Source: Burkholderia lata
Lineage (GTDB): Bacteria > Pseudomonadota > Gammaproteobacteria > Burkholderiales > Burkholderiaceae
DNA: 63,336 nt
Reading direction: 5' to 3'
Assembly: GCF_902499335.1 (NCBI RefSeq)
Contig: NZ_CABVQK010000026.1
Coordinates: 1 to 63,336, forward strand
Both the position numbers and the translations under genes were made by a program. Position 1 is the first letter of the stretch, and each line of letters opens with the position of its first letter. Shown piece after piece: positions 1 to 8,896 of the stretch. Below the pieces are notes generated by a model. That model had not been told where the DNA came from and made no database searches. It saw nothing but the letters and a program-made list of their open reading frames with translations.

Positions 1-76
1 ATAGATGTACTACGCTGTCTCAGGGTGGGTCAGATTTAGATGAAATCGGTGGGTTAAGACTCGGTGGAAATCAACA
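1..76. mobile_element. Right end of an IS21-family-like insertion sequence (partial)
   Basis: Two imperfect direct repeats of about 24-25 bp lie head to tail (24-47 and 48-72). Each begins GGTGGGT and ends GAAATC, and the second runs into a terminal AATCAACA ending at 76. Read inward from 76 on the other strand the end starts TGTTGATTT and contains repeated ACCCACC blocks. This is the layout I know from IS21-type ends, which are TGTT-bounded with several internal repeats bound by the transposase. The transposase genes would lie left of the window, so the family call is inferred from the end alone. The adjoining helicase gene appears cut at this point. Confidence 0.6.
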
Positions 77-1281
77 CTCAAGTTGAAACATTGTCAGCAT
101 GGGCGCATCGATGGGCGCGCGCCTTTCCAAAAGGGTCAGGCTTGGCTGCCAACTGGTCGGCGCGGTCGCAAGAATGGGATGCGGTCATGGTCGCTGCGAC
201 GGCATTGATTGACAGCGGCGCAGTGCAAAGCATACTCAGCGCGTCATATAGCGGCGTACTTGTGGATGAGTACCAAGACTGCACCGTCGCACACCATGGA
301 CTCGTGCGCGCGCTTTCGCACCACCTGCCTTGCTACGTCTTTGGCGACCCACTGCAGGCAATTTTTGGCTTTCGTCCGCTGGCAAACTGGCACACGGACA
401 CCTTGGCAGTCTTTCCTCCAGCCGGCGTACTAGATACGCCTCAAAGATGGATTCGCACCGGTAATGCCGCCCTTGGTGCGTGGCTCATCGACCAGCGGGC
501 AAATTTCCAAGCCGGCGTCTTCGATTTCCGCGGCGCACCGAGCTGCCTAGAATGGCAGCTTTGCGCTCCAAGGCTCCCCGCCCAGCAGCTCGCCGGCTCT
601 TGCTCGATTCGGGCTCCCGACGGAGAGACGCTCGCGATTATTCACTCAAGCGTCGATGAGGTGCGACGCGCGGAGCTGGCCAAAGCCATCCATGCGACTA
701 CGGTTGAACCTATTGGAGGCAAAACAGAGTGCAACTTTTACGAGAGCCTCAGGACACGAAGCGGTATCGAGCGCGTCAATGCCGTTCTCGACCTAATGGG
801 AACAGCCTACGTGGGTGTTGGAGCGGCGAACAAGAGAAAGCGCGTCGAATCGTTGCTGACAAACCCTAACCGCATCCGAACGCCTGCAACGCCAGCGGAG
901 CTCGCCTTGAGCACAGTTGCCCGGAGTGATTCGCTGACAAACGTTCTCGATGCAATCCGGTGCGTTGAAAGCGAGAACGGTGTGAATATGGCGCGACCAG
1001 AACTGATGTACTCGGTCAAATCGGCACTGCAACTGTGTGCAGAAAATCCTGCGCTACAGCTCGACGACGCGGCATTCCAAGTTGCAAGCGCTCGTCGCGA
1101 GAAAGGACGAATCCTCCGCAATAGGTCTGTAGGCAGCACTCTGCTTCTAAAGGGTCTGGAATTCGACCATGTCGTCATTACGCCGGACGCCTGCGAGAAT
1201 CGCCATCATTGGTACGTCGCTCTCACTCGCGGAACAAGGTCAGTTCGCGTCTTGGCGCCGAGCGAGAACTTCAGCACCTAA
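64..1281 (+). pseudogene. SF1 (UvrD/Rep-like) helicase, N-terminally truncated by an IS end
   Basis: The 405-residue frame keeps the C-terminal motifs of a superfamily 1 helicase. These are motif II DEYQD (residues 68-72), motif III GDPLQAIFGFR (94-104), a motif V-like KGLEFDHVVI near residue 360, and motif VI YVALTRGTR near 385. VETLSAWAHRW (7-17) resembles motif Ib. Walker A (GxGKT) and motif Ia, needed for ATP binding, are absent. The frame opens at a GTG inside the putative IS21 end, with in-frame stops at 37-39 and 55-57, so the original start and Walker A segment were lost by the IS insertion. It is probably inactive as a helicase. UvrD-like helicases are common partners in phage-defence loci, but the link to the genes downstream is only positional. 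Confidence 0.75.
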
Positions 1282-1366
1282 CCAGCACACGTCCAGTTCG
1301 GTCAACTCGACCTTGATTTTCTGGTCGTGCGTCGGAGCATAACAAAGCTAGGTACTCGGCGATGGA

Positions 1367-2320
1367 GTGGACAAAATCTCATTGCGCTTTGCTCGTACCC
1401 CGTTTATTTTCGTTACGTCGCCATCTGGTATTAGCCGAGGAGTCGCCATAGTGCCCGCAATCAGTACACCGGGAATCGAGCGCAAAGCCACGCCCCATAC
1501 CGCTGTGTTACTACCCGGCTATCGGGACAAGACAGACCTCAAGTCCGGGCTGATTCATGCGGAGGACGTCCTCGCGGATGCCTATTACAACGGCCCAACT
1601 TTAGACAATCTCGGGGTAACGTGCCGCGCTCATATGCGCATTGGCGCCGAGTTGCCGTTCTATGAGGTGGCTTACCGGGGGAACGTCTATCGGTTACTGG
1701 CCAGACCAGTAGCAAAGCAGAGCGCAGGCTTCCGCGATGCGGAGGTGAAATACGAATTAGTGCGCACATGGGCGCCCGGCCTGCGGGTAGACGGCTGGTT
1801 CTTGTCGCCGCCGGCTGGAGTGCCCAACACGCCGCGCTCGCTCATAGAAGAACTCCAGACTACGATAGCCGTCGACTTCGGTACACGCGAAGACTTCCTG
1901 GTCGGAGCCTATAGCATTTTTCACTATCGTCTCGATAACCAAGGCCGTTATCCGCAAAGCCTTCAACCACCAGGCTACACATTGCGCGAAATTCTGCTCG
2001 CGAGCGTGAACGGCGAGGGTGCCTTGAGCACACTGTATGAGACTCCGAAATCGACCAACGTCGAACTGTGGACGATGTTCCTGCGTCAGTTGGAGTTCAA
2101 GGACCGGTCACAGCTCGTCGACTACGCCAATTCTGGCATGGCCGTACAGGAGTTTGGAGCAGTGGGGGCCGCGGCAATTCGCGAAGCACTCACGTTGCGT
2201 GAAGGCAACGCCATCTCCACGCGTCCGATGAACGGTCAGCGATTTCTCGAAGCCTTTCCGCCGAGCAAACTTTCCAACGAGTTCTCGCGAGATGTTGGCC
2301 GCAGCGCAGACTTCCTTTGA
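1367..2320 (+). CDS. Protein of unknown function (317 aa), first gene of a coupled pair
   Basis: I do not recognise this protein. The GTG at 1367 is the first start codon after an in-frame TAG at 1349, but no clean ribosome site precedes it, so the start is provisional. No signal peptide, membrane segment or nucleotide-binding motif is visible. The sequence looks like a mixed alpha/beta soluble protein, with a conserved-looking stretch around LIHAEDVLADAYYNG and many aromatic residues in the middle third. A weak promoter-like pair (TTGATT at 1313, CATAAC at 1338, 19-nt spacer) lies in the gap after the helicase. The stop codon overlaps the possible start of the next gene, so the two are probably co-translated. 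Confidence 0.7.
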   Translation: MDKISLRFARTPFIFVTSPSGISRGVAIVPAISTPGIERKATPHTAVLLPGYRDKTDLKSGLIHAEDVLADAYYNGPTLDNLGVTCRAHMRIGAELPFYEVAYRGNVYRLLARPVAKQSAGFRDAEVKYELVRTWAPGLRVDGWFLSPPAGVPNTPRSLIEELQTTIAVDFGTREDFLVGAYSIFHYRLDNQGRYPQSLQPPGYTLREILLASVNGEGALSTLYETPKSTNVELWTMFLRQLEFKDRSQLVDYANSGMAVQEFGAVGAAAIREALTLREGNAISTRPMNGQRFLEAFPPSKLSNEFSRDVGRSADFL

Positions 2321-3108
2321 CGAATCTCATGCATACGAGCCACGACCAGCTGTTTGACTTGGACACCTACCTCGATGAGGAAGTGCTGCAGGCGTACACG
2401 GCCTATCAGCCTGAGGCGCTGAACAAGTGGACCACGGAGAAGGAGACATCCACCCTCGGCCTCGACGGCTCAACGGCGCGTGCAATGTCCACCGGCTTCC
2501 GGGGCGAGGACGGTCCTATCCAAATTTACAACGCGTGGGCCAAGAGCCAACTGCTCCATGCCACAGAAAGCCCGGGACTGGTAGCAGGGTTGGGCACCAG
2601 GGATGGATTCGAAGAGTGGCATCGTCACCTTACCAGCACGCTCGTTGCTTACTGGCGGAAGCGCGTCACGGCGAACAACATGAAGCTTGAGAGTCGCGAA
2701 GGCGTCGAGTTCATTGCTGTAAATCCGGAGCTGAGCGTCGCGCACCGGTACAAGATGGTCGACCTCTTTGTGCGCTACCTGCGCGTCCAAGGAACCGAGC
2801 ATCCAGAGCTCGCTCGGCATTGCTTCGAGTTCGGACATATTCCGCTGGACCGCAAAAGCCTAGCGGTCATCAGTGCGGCATTCAGCGGCATCAGCGTAGG
2901 CAAGAACTTTAGCATGGGCAACGTCGCGACTGAATCGATGTACCGGACGCAGCAGCGCCTCGCGCGCGCCATTTGTGAGCGCGCCGGCGGCACGCCTCTT
3001 CTGCTCGACGTATTCTCGCTTAAGAGCAAGTTTGCCGACGCGCTGTACAAGAAGCTTCCGCCCGCGCCCTCTCGTAAAAAGAAAAAGCGAGAGCCGCAGG
3101 CGGCTTAA
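2317..3108 (+). CDS. Protein of unknown function (263 aa), coupled to the upstream gene
   Basis: The function is not recognised. A TTG at 2317 overlaps the preceding stop codon by four bases; an ATG at 2329 is an alternative start. Either arrangement implies translational coupling with the 317-aa gene. The protein looks largely helical, with a segment rich in Trp, His and Arg around residues 95-115 (FEEWHRHL, AYWRKR) and a C-terminal third containing IPLDRKSL and a very basic tail (KKKK, residues 255-258). The charge pattern would suit nucleic-acid binding, but that is inference. It lies about 120 bp before the reverse transcriptase on the same strand and ends with a small GC hairpin over the stop codon (3092-3105). 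Confidence 0.7.
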   Translation: MTNLMHTSHDQLFDLDTYLDEEVLQAYTAYQPEALNKWTTEKETSTLGLDGSTARAMSTGFRGEDGPIQIYNAWAKSQLLHATESPGLVAGLGTRDGFEEWHRHLTSTLVAYWRKRVTANNMKLESREGVEFIAVNPELSVAHRYKMVDLFVRYLRVQGTEHPELARHCFEFGHIPLDRKSLAVISAAFSGISVGKNFSMGNVATESMYRTQQRLARAICERAGGTPLLLDVFSLKSKFADALYKKLPPAPSRKKKKREPQAA

Positions 3109-3118
3109 GTCACCATTT

Positions 3119-3136
3119 GTATGTGGCGCCGCATAC
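3119..3136. promoter_or_regulatory. 18-bp near-perfect palindrome upstream of the reverse transcriptase
   Basis: GTATGTGGCGCCGCATAC is self-complementary except for one T:G pair in each arm. It lies in the 120-bp gap between the 263-aa gene and the reverse transcriptase, upstream of a promoter-like pair. It could be an operator for a dimeric regulator or part of a structured RNA. No regulator gene is visible in the island part shown. Confidence 0.35.
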
Positions 3137-3179
3137 CGCCACCGCCGTTTTCGGCCCAACAGCGGTCGTGTAGTCTCAT

Positions 3180-3210
3180 TTGGCTACGCGTTCGCCCGAA
3201 TCCCTATAAC
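3180..3210 (+). promoter_or_regulatory. Candidate promoter of the reverse transcriptase gene
   Basis: TTGGCT (3180-3185) and TATAAC (3205-3210) are separated by 19 nt, and the RT start codon follows at 3229. The match to sigma-70 is moderate and the spacer is long, so this is only a candidate for separate expression of the RT. Confidence 0.3.
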
Positions 3211-3228
3211 AGCGCATTTGAGCAATAG

Positions 3229-4884
3229 ATGCCCATCATTCAGCACCGTCACATCTATGAAGGTCTCACCCGGTGGAACTATTTTCCGAACCAGAAAGCG
3301 CCGGTGGGAGAACTTCCTCCGAGCGTATCGACGCGACAGTTCACGCCTGAAGTAGCGGCACTGGTCGCCTCCTACGAAGAACCTAGGGGCCGACGAGGTT
3401 TTCGCTACGACGACGTCTCGTATTTGATGACGCGCCACAACAACGTCCCGCGCGAACTCGCTCTAATTCACCCTCGCCCGTATGCTCGGTTAGCCAGCAA
3501 AATATGGGAACACTGGGATGAGCTAGGTGCGCTTACGGACAGTGAGAACAGTGCCATCAAGCCCGAACAGCACCAGGACGGTCGCATGTTCATCATGAAT
3601 TACGAGGACGCCCAAACCCGTACGGCAACTGCGCTTGAGACAAGCTTCGCGAAGCGGTTCCGCGTGGAAACGGATATTGCCGGCTGCTTTCACAGCATCT
3701 ACTCTCACTCGATTCCGTGGGCGACCGTCGGATTTGAAATCGAGAAAGCCCGAGTGCGGGACAACGGCCCTCAGCATTGGAGCAATGAGCTAGACAGCCT
3801 CCAGATGGTCGCTCGACGGGGAGAAACGGTGGGTTTGGCTATCGGACCCGGCACCTCAAGTATTCTCGTCGAACTAATCCTTGGTCGCGTTGACGACAAG
3901 CTTCGCCAAGCCGGCTTTGTTTTTCGTCGATATATTGACGATTACATCGGATATTGTGAAACGCACGAGAAGGCAAATGAATTTTTGACTATACTCGGGG
4001 CGGAGCTCGCCGCGTACCGACTGCGACTGAATTTGCAAAAGACTACTATCGTCGCACTCCCGGAACCGCTCGTGGAACCTTGGGTCGTTGCGCTCGGCTC
4101 GGAGCTCAATAGTAGAGTCGCACGTTCTGACGACGGCACGACCCGCATATTCGTTTCCGACGCCATCCAGTATCTTGATTTTGCGACACGCCTAAACAAT
4201 GAAACTCGCGATGGCAGCGTCCTTAAGTACGCTGTTGGTTCGCTACTTCCACACCTCGATGACGACGGACTTTCCAGCGTAGCAAACTACCTTGTAAATT
4301 TGAGCTGGCATTACCCTGCACTATTGCCTTATCTCGAATTCTTAGTGCAAGACGAGCGTGAGTTGCTCGCTCCATATAGCGAACATATAAGCGCGATTAT
4401 TGTTGAAAACGCTAAACACCGTCGGTCGGATGGCATGGCTTGGCCACTGCATTTGGCCAAGCGAGCGAACATTCGGCTTAGCCCGGAAGCGATAGCGAGC
4501 GTCATAGCGTCGAGAGATTGTGTCGCGTGTACATTACTCTTCGAGCTTCATCAGGCAGATGACGCGGTTACTGGGTTCGCAAGAGAAGTATTAAATTCGG
4601 GGTATCACGAGCGCGACCAACAATGGTTACTGCTTTATCAGCTTTACTATCACGAGACCATCCAACGACCCGATGACGAATTAAGCTTCGATATTTTGCG
4701 CCAACACAATGTAAACTTCATCCCAACCGACTCGAAATTGACTGATGCGGAAGAGTATTGTCAATATATCGACAATCCATTTCGAGACGATATCGAGCCG
4801 ATACTGACGCTACCGGAATGGGTCGCAGAGAGGAATCAGCAAAATGCCGCTCACGCGCAAGCACGGGACCCACTCCAGGAATGA
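3229..4884 (+). CDS. Reverse transcriptase of the UG/Abi (defence-associated) type
   Basis: This 551-aa protein carries the polymerase motifs in order. Motif A is TDIAGCF (148-154, Asp149), followed by SIYSHSIPWA. Motif B is GLAIGPGTS (202-210), motif C is YIDD (235-238), and a motif D-like LNLQKT follows at 267-272. The N-terminal region has R, D, TRHNNVPR and HPRPYARL signatures. After about residue 300 there is no thumb, X domain or endonuclease of group II intron RTs, but a long alpha-helical region. That is the architecture of UG/Abi RTs, whose C-terminal helical-repeat domain supports antiphage DNA synthesis. No retron msr/msd is evident. The exact DRT class cannot be named from sequence reading. 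Lower GC and codon use mark it as acquired. Confidence 0.85.
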   Translation: MPIIQHRHIYEGLTRWNYFPNQKAPVGELPPSVSTRQFTPEVAALVASYEEPRGRRGFRYDDVSYLMTRHNNVPRELALIHPRPYARLASKIWEHWDELGALTDSENSAIKPEQHQDGRMFIMNYEDAQTRTATALETSFAKRFRVETDIAGCFHSIYSHSIPWATVGFEIEKARVRDNGPQHWSNELDSLQMVARRGETVGLAIGPGTSSILVELILGRVDDKLRQAGFVFRRYIDDYIGYCETHEKANEFLTILGAELAAYRLRLNLQKTTIVALPEPLVEPWVVALGSELNSRVARSDDGTTRIFVSDAIQYLDFATRLNNETRDGSVLKYAVGSLLPHLDDDGLSSVANYLVNLSWHYPALLPYLEFLVQDERELLAPYSEHISAIIVENAKHRRSDGMAWPLHLAKRANIRLSPEAIASVIASRDCVACTLLFELHQADDAVTGFAREVLNSGYHERDQQWLLLYQLYYHETIQRPDDELSFDILRQHNVNFIPTDSKLTDAEEYCQYIDNPFRDDIEPILTLPEWVAERNQQNAAHAQARDPLQE

Positions 4885-5140
4885 TGGCGGGTCCTCTGCT
4901 TGCGGTTCGCTAGACTGCTTTTTTGGGATGTCGCGCTAAGTTCTTGCAGCTATTTGAACTAGAAGCTGTTTTCGTATGCCGAAACGGCATCGTTGCGCCG
5001 AGCAACATACAAGCCGTAACGTAAATCATCGAGTACAACCACCAACTTACCGCTATGCCACACACCATAGCCAGAGAACAATATGTAAAATAATCAATAC
5101 GTTGCATACTACAGCTATTACTCTCCGAAATATAAACGCT
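4885..5140 (+). other. Hairpin-rich noncoding end of the island
   Basis: No convincing gene lies between the RT stop and comM. Three perfect inverted repeats occur: ATGCCG-aaa-CGGCAT (4976-4990), GTTGC-gccga-GCAAC (4992-5006) and GCTATG-N8-CATAGC (5052-5071). An outer GTATG/CATAC pair (4974-4978 with 5006-5010) offers an alternative fold. The segment could hold a noncoding RNA used by the RT, recombinase binding sites of the island end, or both. The last 60 bp before comM are AT-rich. Confidence 0.5.
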
Positions 5141-5746
5141 GACGAACTCCCGGAATTCGACCGTCACGTGCTCGAGATGCTGCGCGAGCCGCTGGAGGCC
5201 GGCCGCATCACGATTTCACGCGCGGCCCAGCAAGCCGACTTTCCGGCCGCGTGCCAGCTGATCGCCGCGATGAATCCGTGCCCGTGCGGCTGGCACGGCG
5301 ATCCGTCCGGACGCTGCCGCTGCTCGCCCGACGTCGCCGCGCGCTACCTGCGCAAGCTGTCGGGGCCGCTCATCGACCGCATCGACATCCAGATCGACTT
5401 GCCCGCGCTGTCGCCGGCCGAGCTGGCGACGCGCGTCACGGCGCCCGGCGAACCGAGTGCCACGGTCGCCGCGCGCGTTGCGCGGGCGCGGGCGCTGCAA
5501 CTCGATCGGCAGGGCAAGACGAATCACATGCTGAGCGGCCGCGAGACCGACGACCTGTGCCGGCCGACCGACGAAGGCGAACGGCTGCTGCGCGAGGCCG
5601 GCGAGCGCTTCGGCTGGTCGGCGCGCGCGTATTACCGCGTGCTGAAGGTCGCGCGGACGATCGCCGACCTGGCCGGCGACCCGCTGCCGACGGCCGCGCA
5701 GATCGCCGAAGCGATCCGCTACCGGCGCGCGCTGACGGCGCTCTGA
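5141..5746 (+). pseudogene. comM: comM (yifB) 3' remnant, Mg-chelatase-like AAA+ ATPase
   Basis: ComM is an AAA+ hexameric helicase that supports branch migration during natural transformation. The remnant starts exactly at the Walker B residues DELPEF and continues through sensor 1 and the zinc-like CPCG...CRCS cluster. It then has the arginine-finger segment LIDRIDI and the C-terminal Mg-chelatase-related domain ending IRYRRALTAL. The N-terminal Lon-like domain and Walker A are separated from it by the island. A frame is open from an ATG at 4976 in the island straight into this part, so an aberrant fusion could be made, but without Walker A it should be inactive. The ctc codon at 5147 looks unlike local usage and may come from the element. 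Confidence 0.9.
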
Positions 5747-6079
5747 ACGCCCTCGGAGGACAAAATCCGGCTGTCAAGACTTGACTTATGCACAATTCCG
5801 CGAATCCGGCCCCGGATCGGGGCTCGACGGGACCTTTGCGGCACGGAATCCGTATCTCGTTGTTTTAATTGATTTTTCTCAAAACGCGAGCGGGCGACCA
5901 AACGGGCCGGAAGGCCGACCCGCGCGGCTTGGCGGGCAATCCGGGCAACTTTTCAACAAAGTTATCCACATGCGCTGTGGATAGCCGAAAAAACCTCGCA
6001 AAATCCGGCGACTAGCGTCGAAAGCTGCGAATGAACTTTCAGTTGTCACAGAGTGTCTCAGCGCCCTCGCCGACCGCCG
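5747..6079. other. Intergenic region with clustered DnaA-box-like sites
   Basis: This 333-bp gap lies between convergent genes. It contains the consensus-type box TTATGCACA (5786-5794), a second box TTATCCACA (5962-5970), and an inverted box read as TGTGGATAG (5976-5984). The last two form a perfect inverted repeat with 8-bp arms around TGCGC. An AT-rich stretch (about 5858-5884) lies between them, and a small palindrome GTCAAG-a-CTTGAC sits at 5773-5785. No gene or classical terminator is apparent. Confidence 0.6.
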
Positions 6080-6652
6080 TCAGTCGAGTTTGAACGACCC
6101 GAAAAACTGGTCGAGCTGCTCCTGTGTGAGCGGCCCGTCGGCAATCACGACGGCCTGGTACGCGTGCCGGCCGCGCGCGGCGAGCCGCGCGACGATCGTC
6201 TTGTGCGTGCGATCGCCGCCCGCGGCCGCGCCCGCGATACGCAGCTCGAGCCCGTTCACCGCGCCGCCGGCCGCGAGCGGCACGGGCACCGACGCCGTTT
6301 GCGGCGCGCCTTCGAGGTTGCGGGACAACCCGGCGCGCAGGAATTCGAGCGCCGCGCGGCGCGTGTCGTCACGGTCGTCCGACAGCGTCAGCGTGCCGAC
6401 TGCAAACACCGCGCCGTCGACGTGCGCGGCCTGCATCCGCATCGGCATCGACACGCCGCCGATCGCCACCGGCTGCTCCTCGACGGTCGGTTTCGCCGGC
6501 AGGTCGATCGTATAGCCGGCGTCGTTGTGCAGCGTGCGCCAGTCGTACGACGGCGAGCACGCGGCCAGCGCGACGCTCATGCACGCGAGCGCGGCGAAGT
6601 GTCGCAGCGGACGAAAAAGGGGGCGCAACGAAACGGTGACTTCCTTCGGCAT
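6080..6652 (-). CDS. Putative lipoprotein of unknown function
   Basis: This 190-aa protein has an N-terminal hydrophobic segment ending in the lipobox LAAC (about residues 29-32), so it should be lipid-anchored in the cell envelope. The mature part is soluble, with no motif I can assign. It begins with a YDWRTLHNDAGYTIDLPAKP stretch, as in small envelope proteins of Burkholderia that carry a beta-rich domain after the anchor. It is convergent with comM and divergent from the TlpA-like gene. The start codon is uncertain because several Met codons precede the hydrophobic stretch. Confidence 0.75.
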   Translation of the reverse strand: MPKEVTVSLRPLFRPLRHFAALACMSVALAACSPSYDWRTLHNDAGYTIDLPAKPTVEEQPVAIGGVSMPMRMQAAHVDGAVFAVGTLTLSDDRDDTRRAALEFLRAGLSRNLEGAPQTASVPVPLAAGGAVNGLELRIAGAAAGGDRTHKTIVARLAARGRHAYQAVVIADGPLTQEQLDQFFGSFKLD

Positions 6653-6812
6653 GGCGTGGATCGGGCAGGCAAAACGGGCATTATCCGCCGAACGTGAATT
6701 CCGGGATGCGTGGCCGCCGCCGGTACGCGCGCCGCATTCGCGCTAAAATGAGCGCCGAATTTCGATGTCCTTTGCATTGATCCGCGTCATCGACCGACTC
6801 CGAGAGCACCAG

Positions 6813-7349
6813 ATGAACACCACGCCCCCCGCCCGCCGCAGCGCCGGCCCCGTCCGCTACATCGTCGCCGCCGTTGTCGTCGCGGCGATCGCCGTCGCCG
6901 GCTTCTTCGCGTTCAACGGCAAGTCCACCGTGCCGGACGCCACGTTCACGCTGCTGTCGGGCCAGAAGGTCTCGACTGCAGGCGACCTGAAAGGCAAGGT
7001 CTATCTCGTGAACTTCTGGGCGACGAGCTGCGCGACCTGCATGCAGGAAATGCCGCAGATGGTCGATACCTACAACCGCTTCAAGGGTCAGGGTCTGGAA
7101 TTCGTCGCGGTCGCGATGAACTACGATCCGCCGATGTACGTCGCGAACTACGCGCAAACGCGCCAGCTGCCGTTCAAGGTCGCGCTCGACGACGGCAGCG
7201 TCGCGAAGCAGTTCGGCAATGTGCAGCTCACGCCGACGACCTTCGTCGTCGACAAGGACGGCAAGATCCTGAAGCGTTATGTCGGCGCCCCGCAGTTCGC
7301 GGAACTCGACGCGCTGCTCAAGAAGGCGCTCGACAGCAACGCGGCCTGA
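6813..7349 (+). CDS. TlpA-family membrane-anchored thioredoxin
   Basis: This 178-aa thiol-disulfide oxidoreductase has a single N-terminal membrane anchor (residues 15-34) and a periplasmic thioredoxin fold. The active site is C73-A-T-C76 in the context NFWATSCATCMQEMP. LTPTTFVVDKDG gives the cis-Pro loop. Proteins of this type reduce periplasmic disulfides, for example in cytochrome c or copper-protein maturation; the substrate here is not indicated. The ATG at 6813 is preferred over an upstream one at 6765 because it places the positively charged start directly before the anchor. A TAAAAT-like -10 lies near 6742. Confidence 0.85.
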   Translation: MNTTPPARRSAGPVRYIVAAVVVAAIAVAGFFAFNGKSTVPDATFTLLSGQKVSTAGDLKGKVYLVNFWATSCATCMQEMPQMVDTYNRFKGQGLEFVAVAMNYDPPMYVANYAQTRQLPFKVALDDGSVAKQFGNVQLTPTTFVVDKDGKILKRYVGAPQFAELDALLKKALDSNAA

Positions 7350-7446
7350 GCGCCGCCCGATCCGGCTCGAAGGGCCGCGCACCGCGCCCTTCCCCGCACG
7401 ACGGACCGCACGACCGGGCAACCCGGTTCCGCGGTCCGTTTGCTTT

Positions 7447-8802
<1,356 letters not shown>

Positions 8803-8896
8803 CGTACTCACTTGCTCCTGACGGGCCGCGCGGCGGCAGCGCGCGCGGCGTCGTTGATACCGATCGTGCGCCGATCGGGCGGGCGGCGTGGCGCGT

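Larger units (their letters stand above)
77..5140. mobile_element. Right-hand part of a genomic island inserted in comM
   Basis: The segment is AT-richer than the rest of the window, uses codons that are rare in the neighbouring genes, and joins the chromosome inside comM at about 5141, just before the Walker B aspartate. It carries a helicase remnant, two unknown genes and a reverse transcriptase, all on the plus strand. comM (yifB) is a known integration site, for example for the AbaR/Tn6022 group of Tn7-like elements in Acinetobacter. I do not see a TGT/ACA-type transposon end at the junction, so the integration mechanism is open. The left end and integration genes are outside the window. 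Confidence 0.75.

Noticed and set aside
3229..4884. Retron or group II intron as explanation for the reverse transcriptase
   Set aside because: No msr/msd-like inverted repeats precede the RT, no intron boundary or maturase domain is present, and the C-terminus is a long helical region instead.
5100..5145. Tn7-like right end at the comM junction
   Set aside because: I looked for a terminal ACA and for repeated transposase sites next to 5140 and found neither in a convincing form, so no transposon end is claimed.
6053..6697. Long plus-strand frame opposite the small lipoprotein gene
   Set aside because: It is rich in Arg, Ala and His in the manner of frames opposite GC-rich genes. The minus strand has a signal peptide and lipobox.
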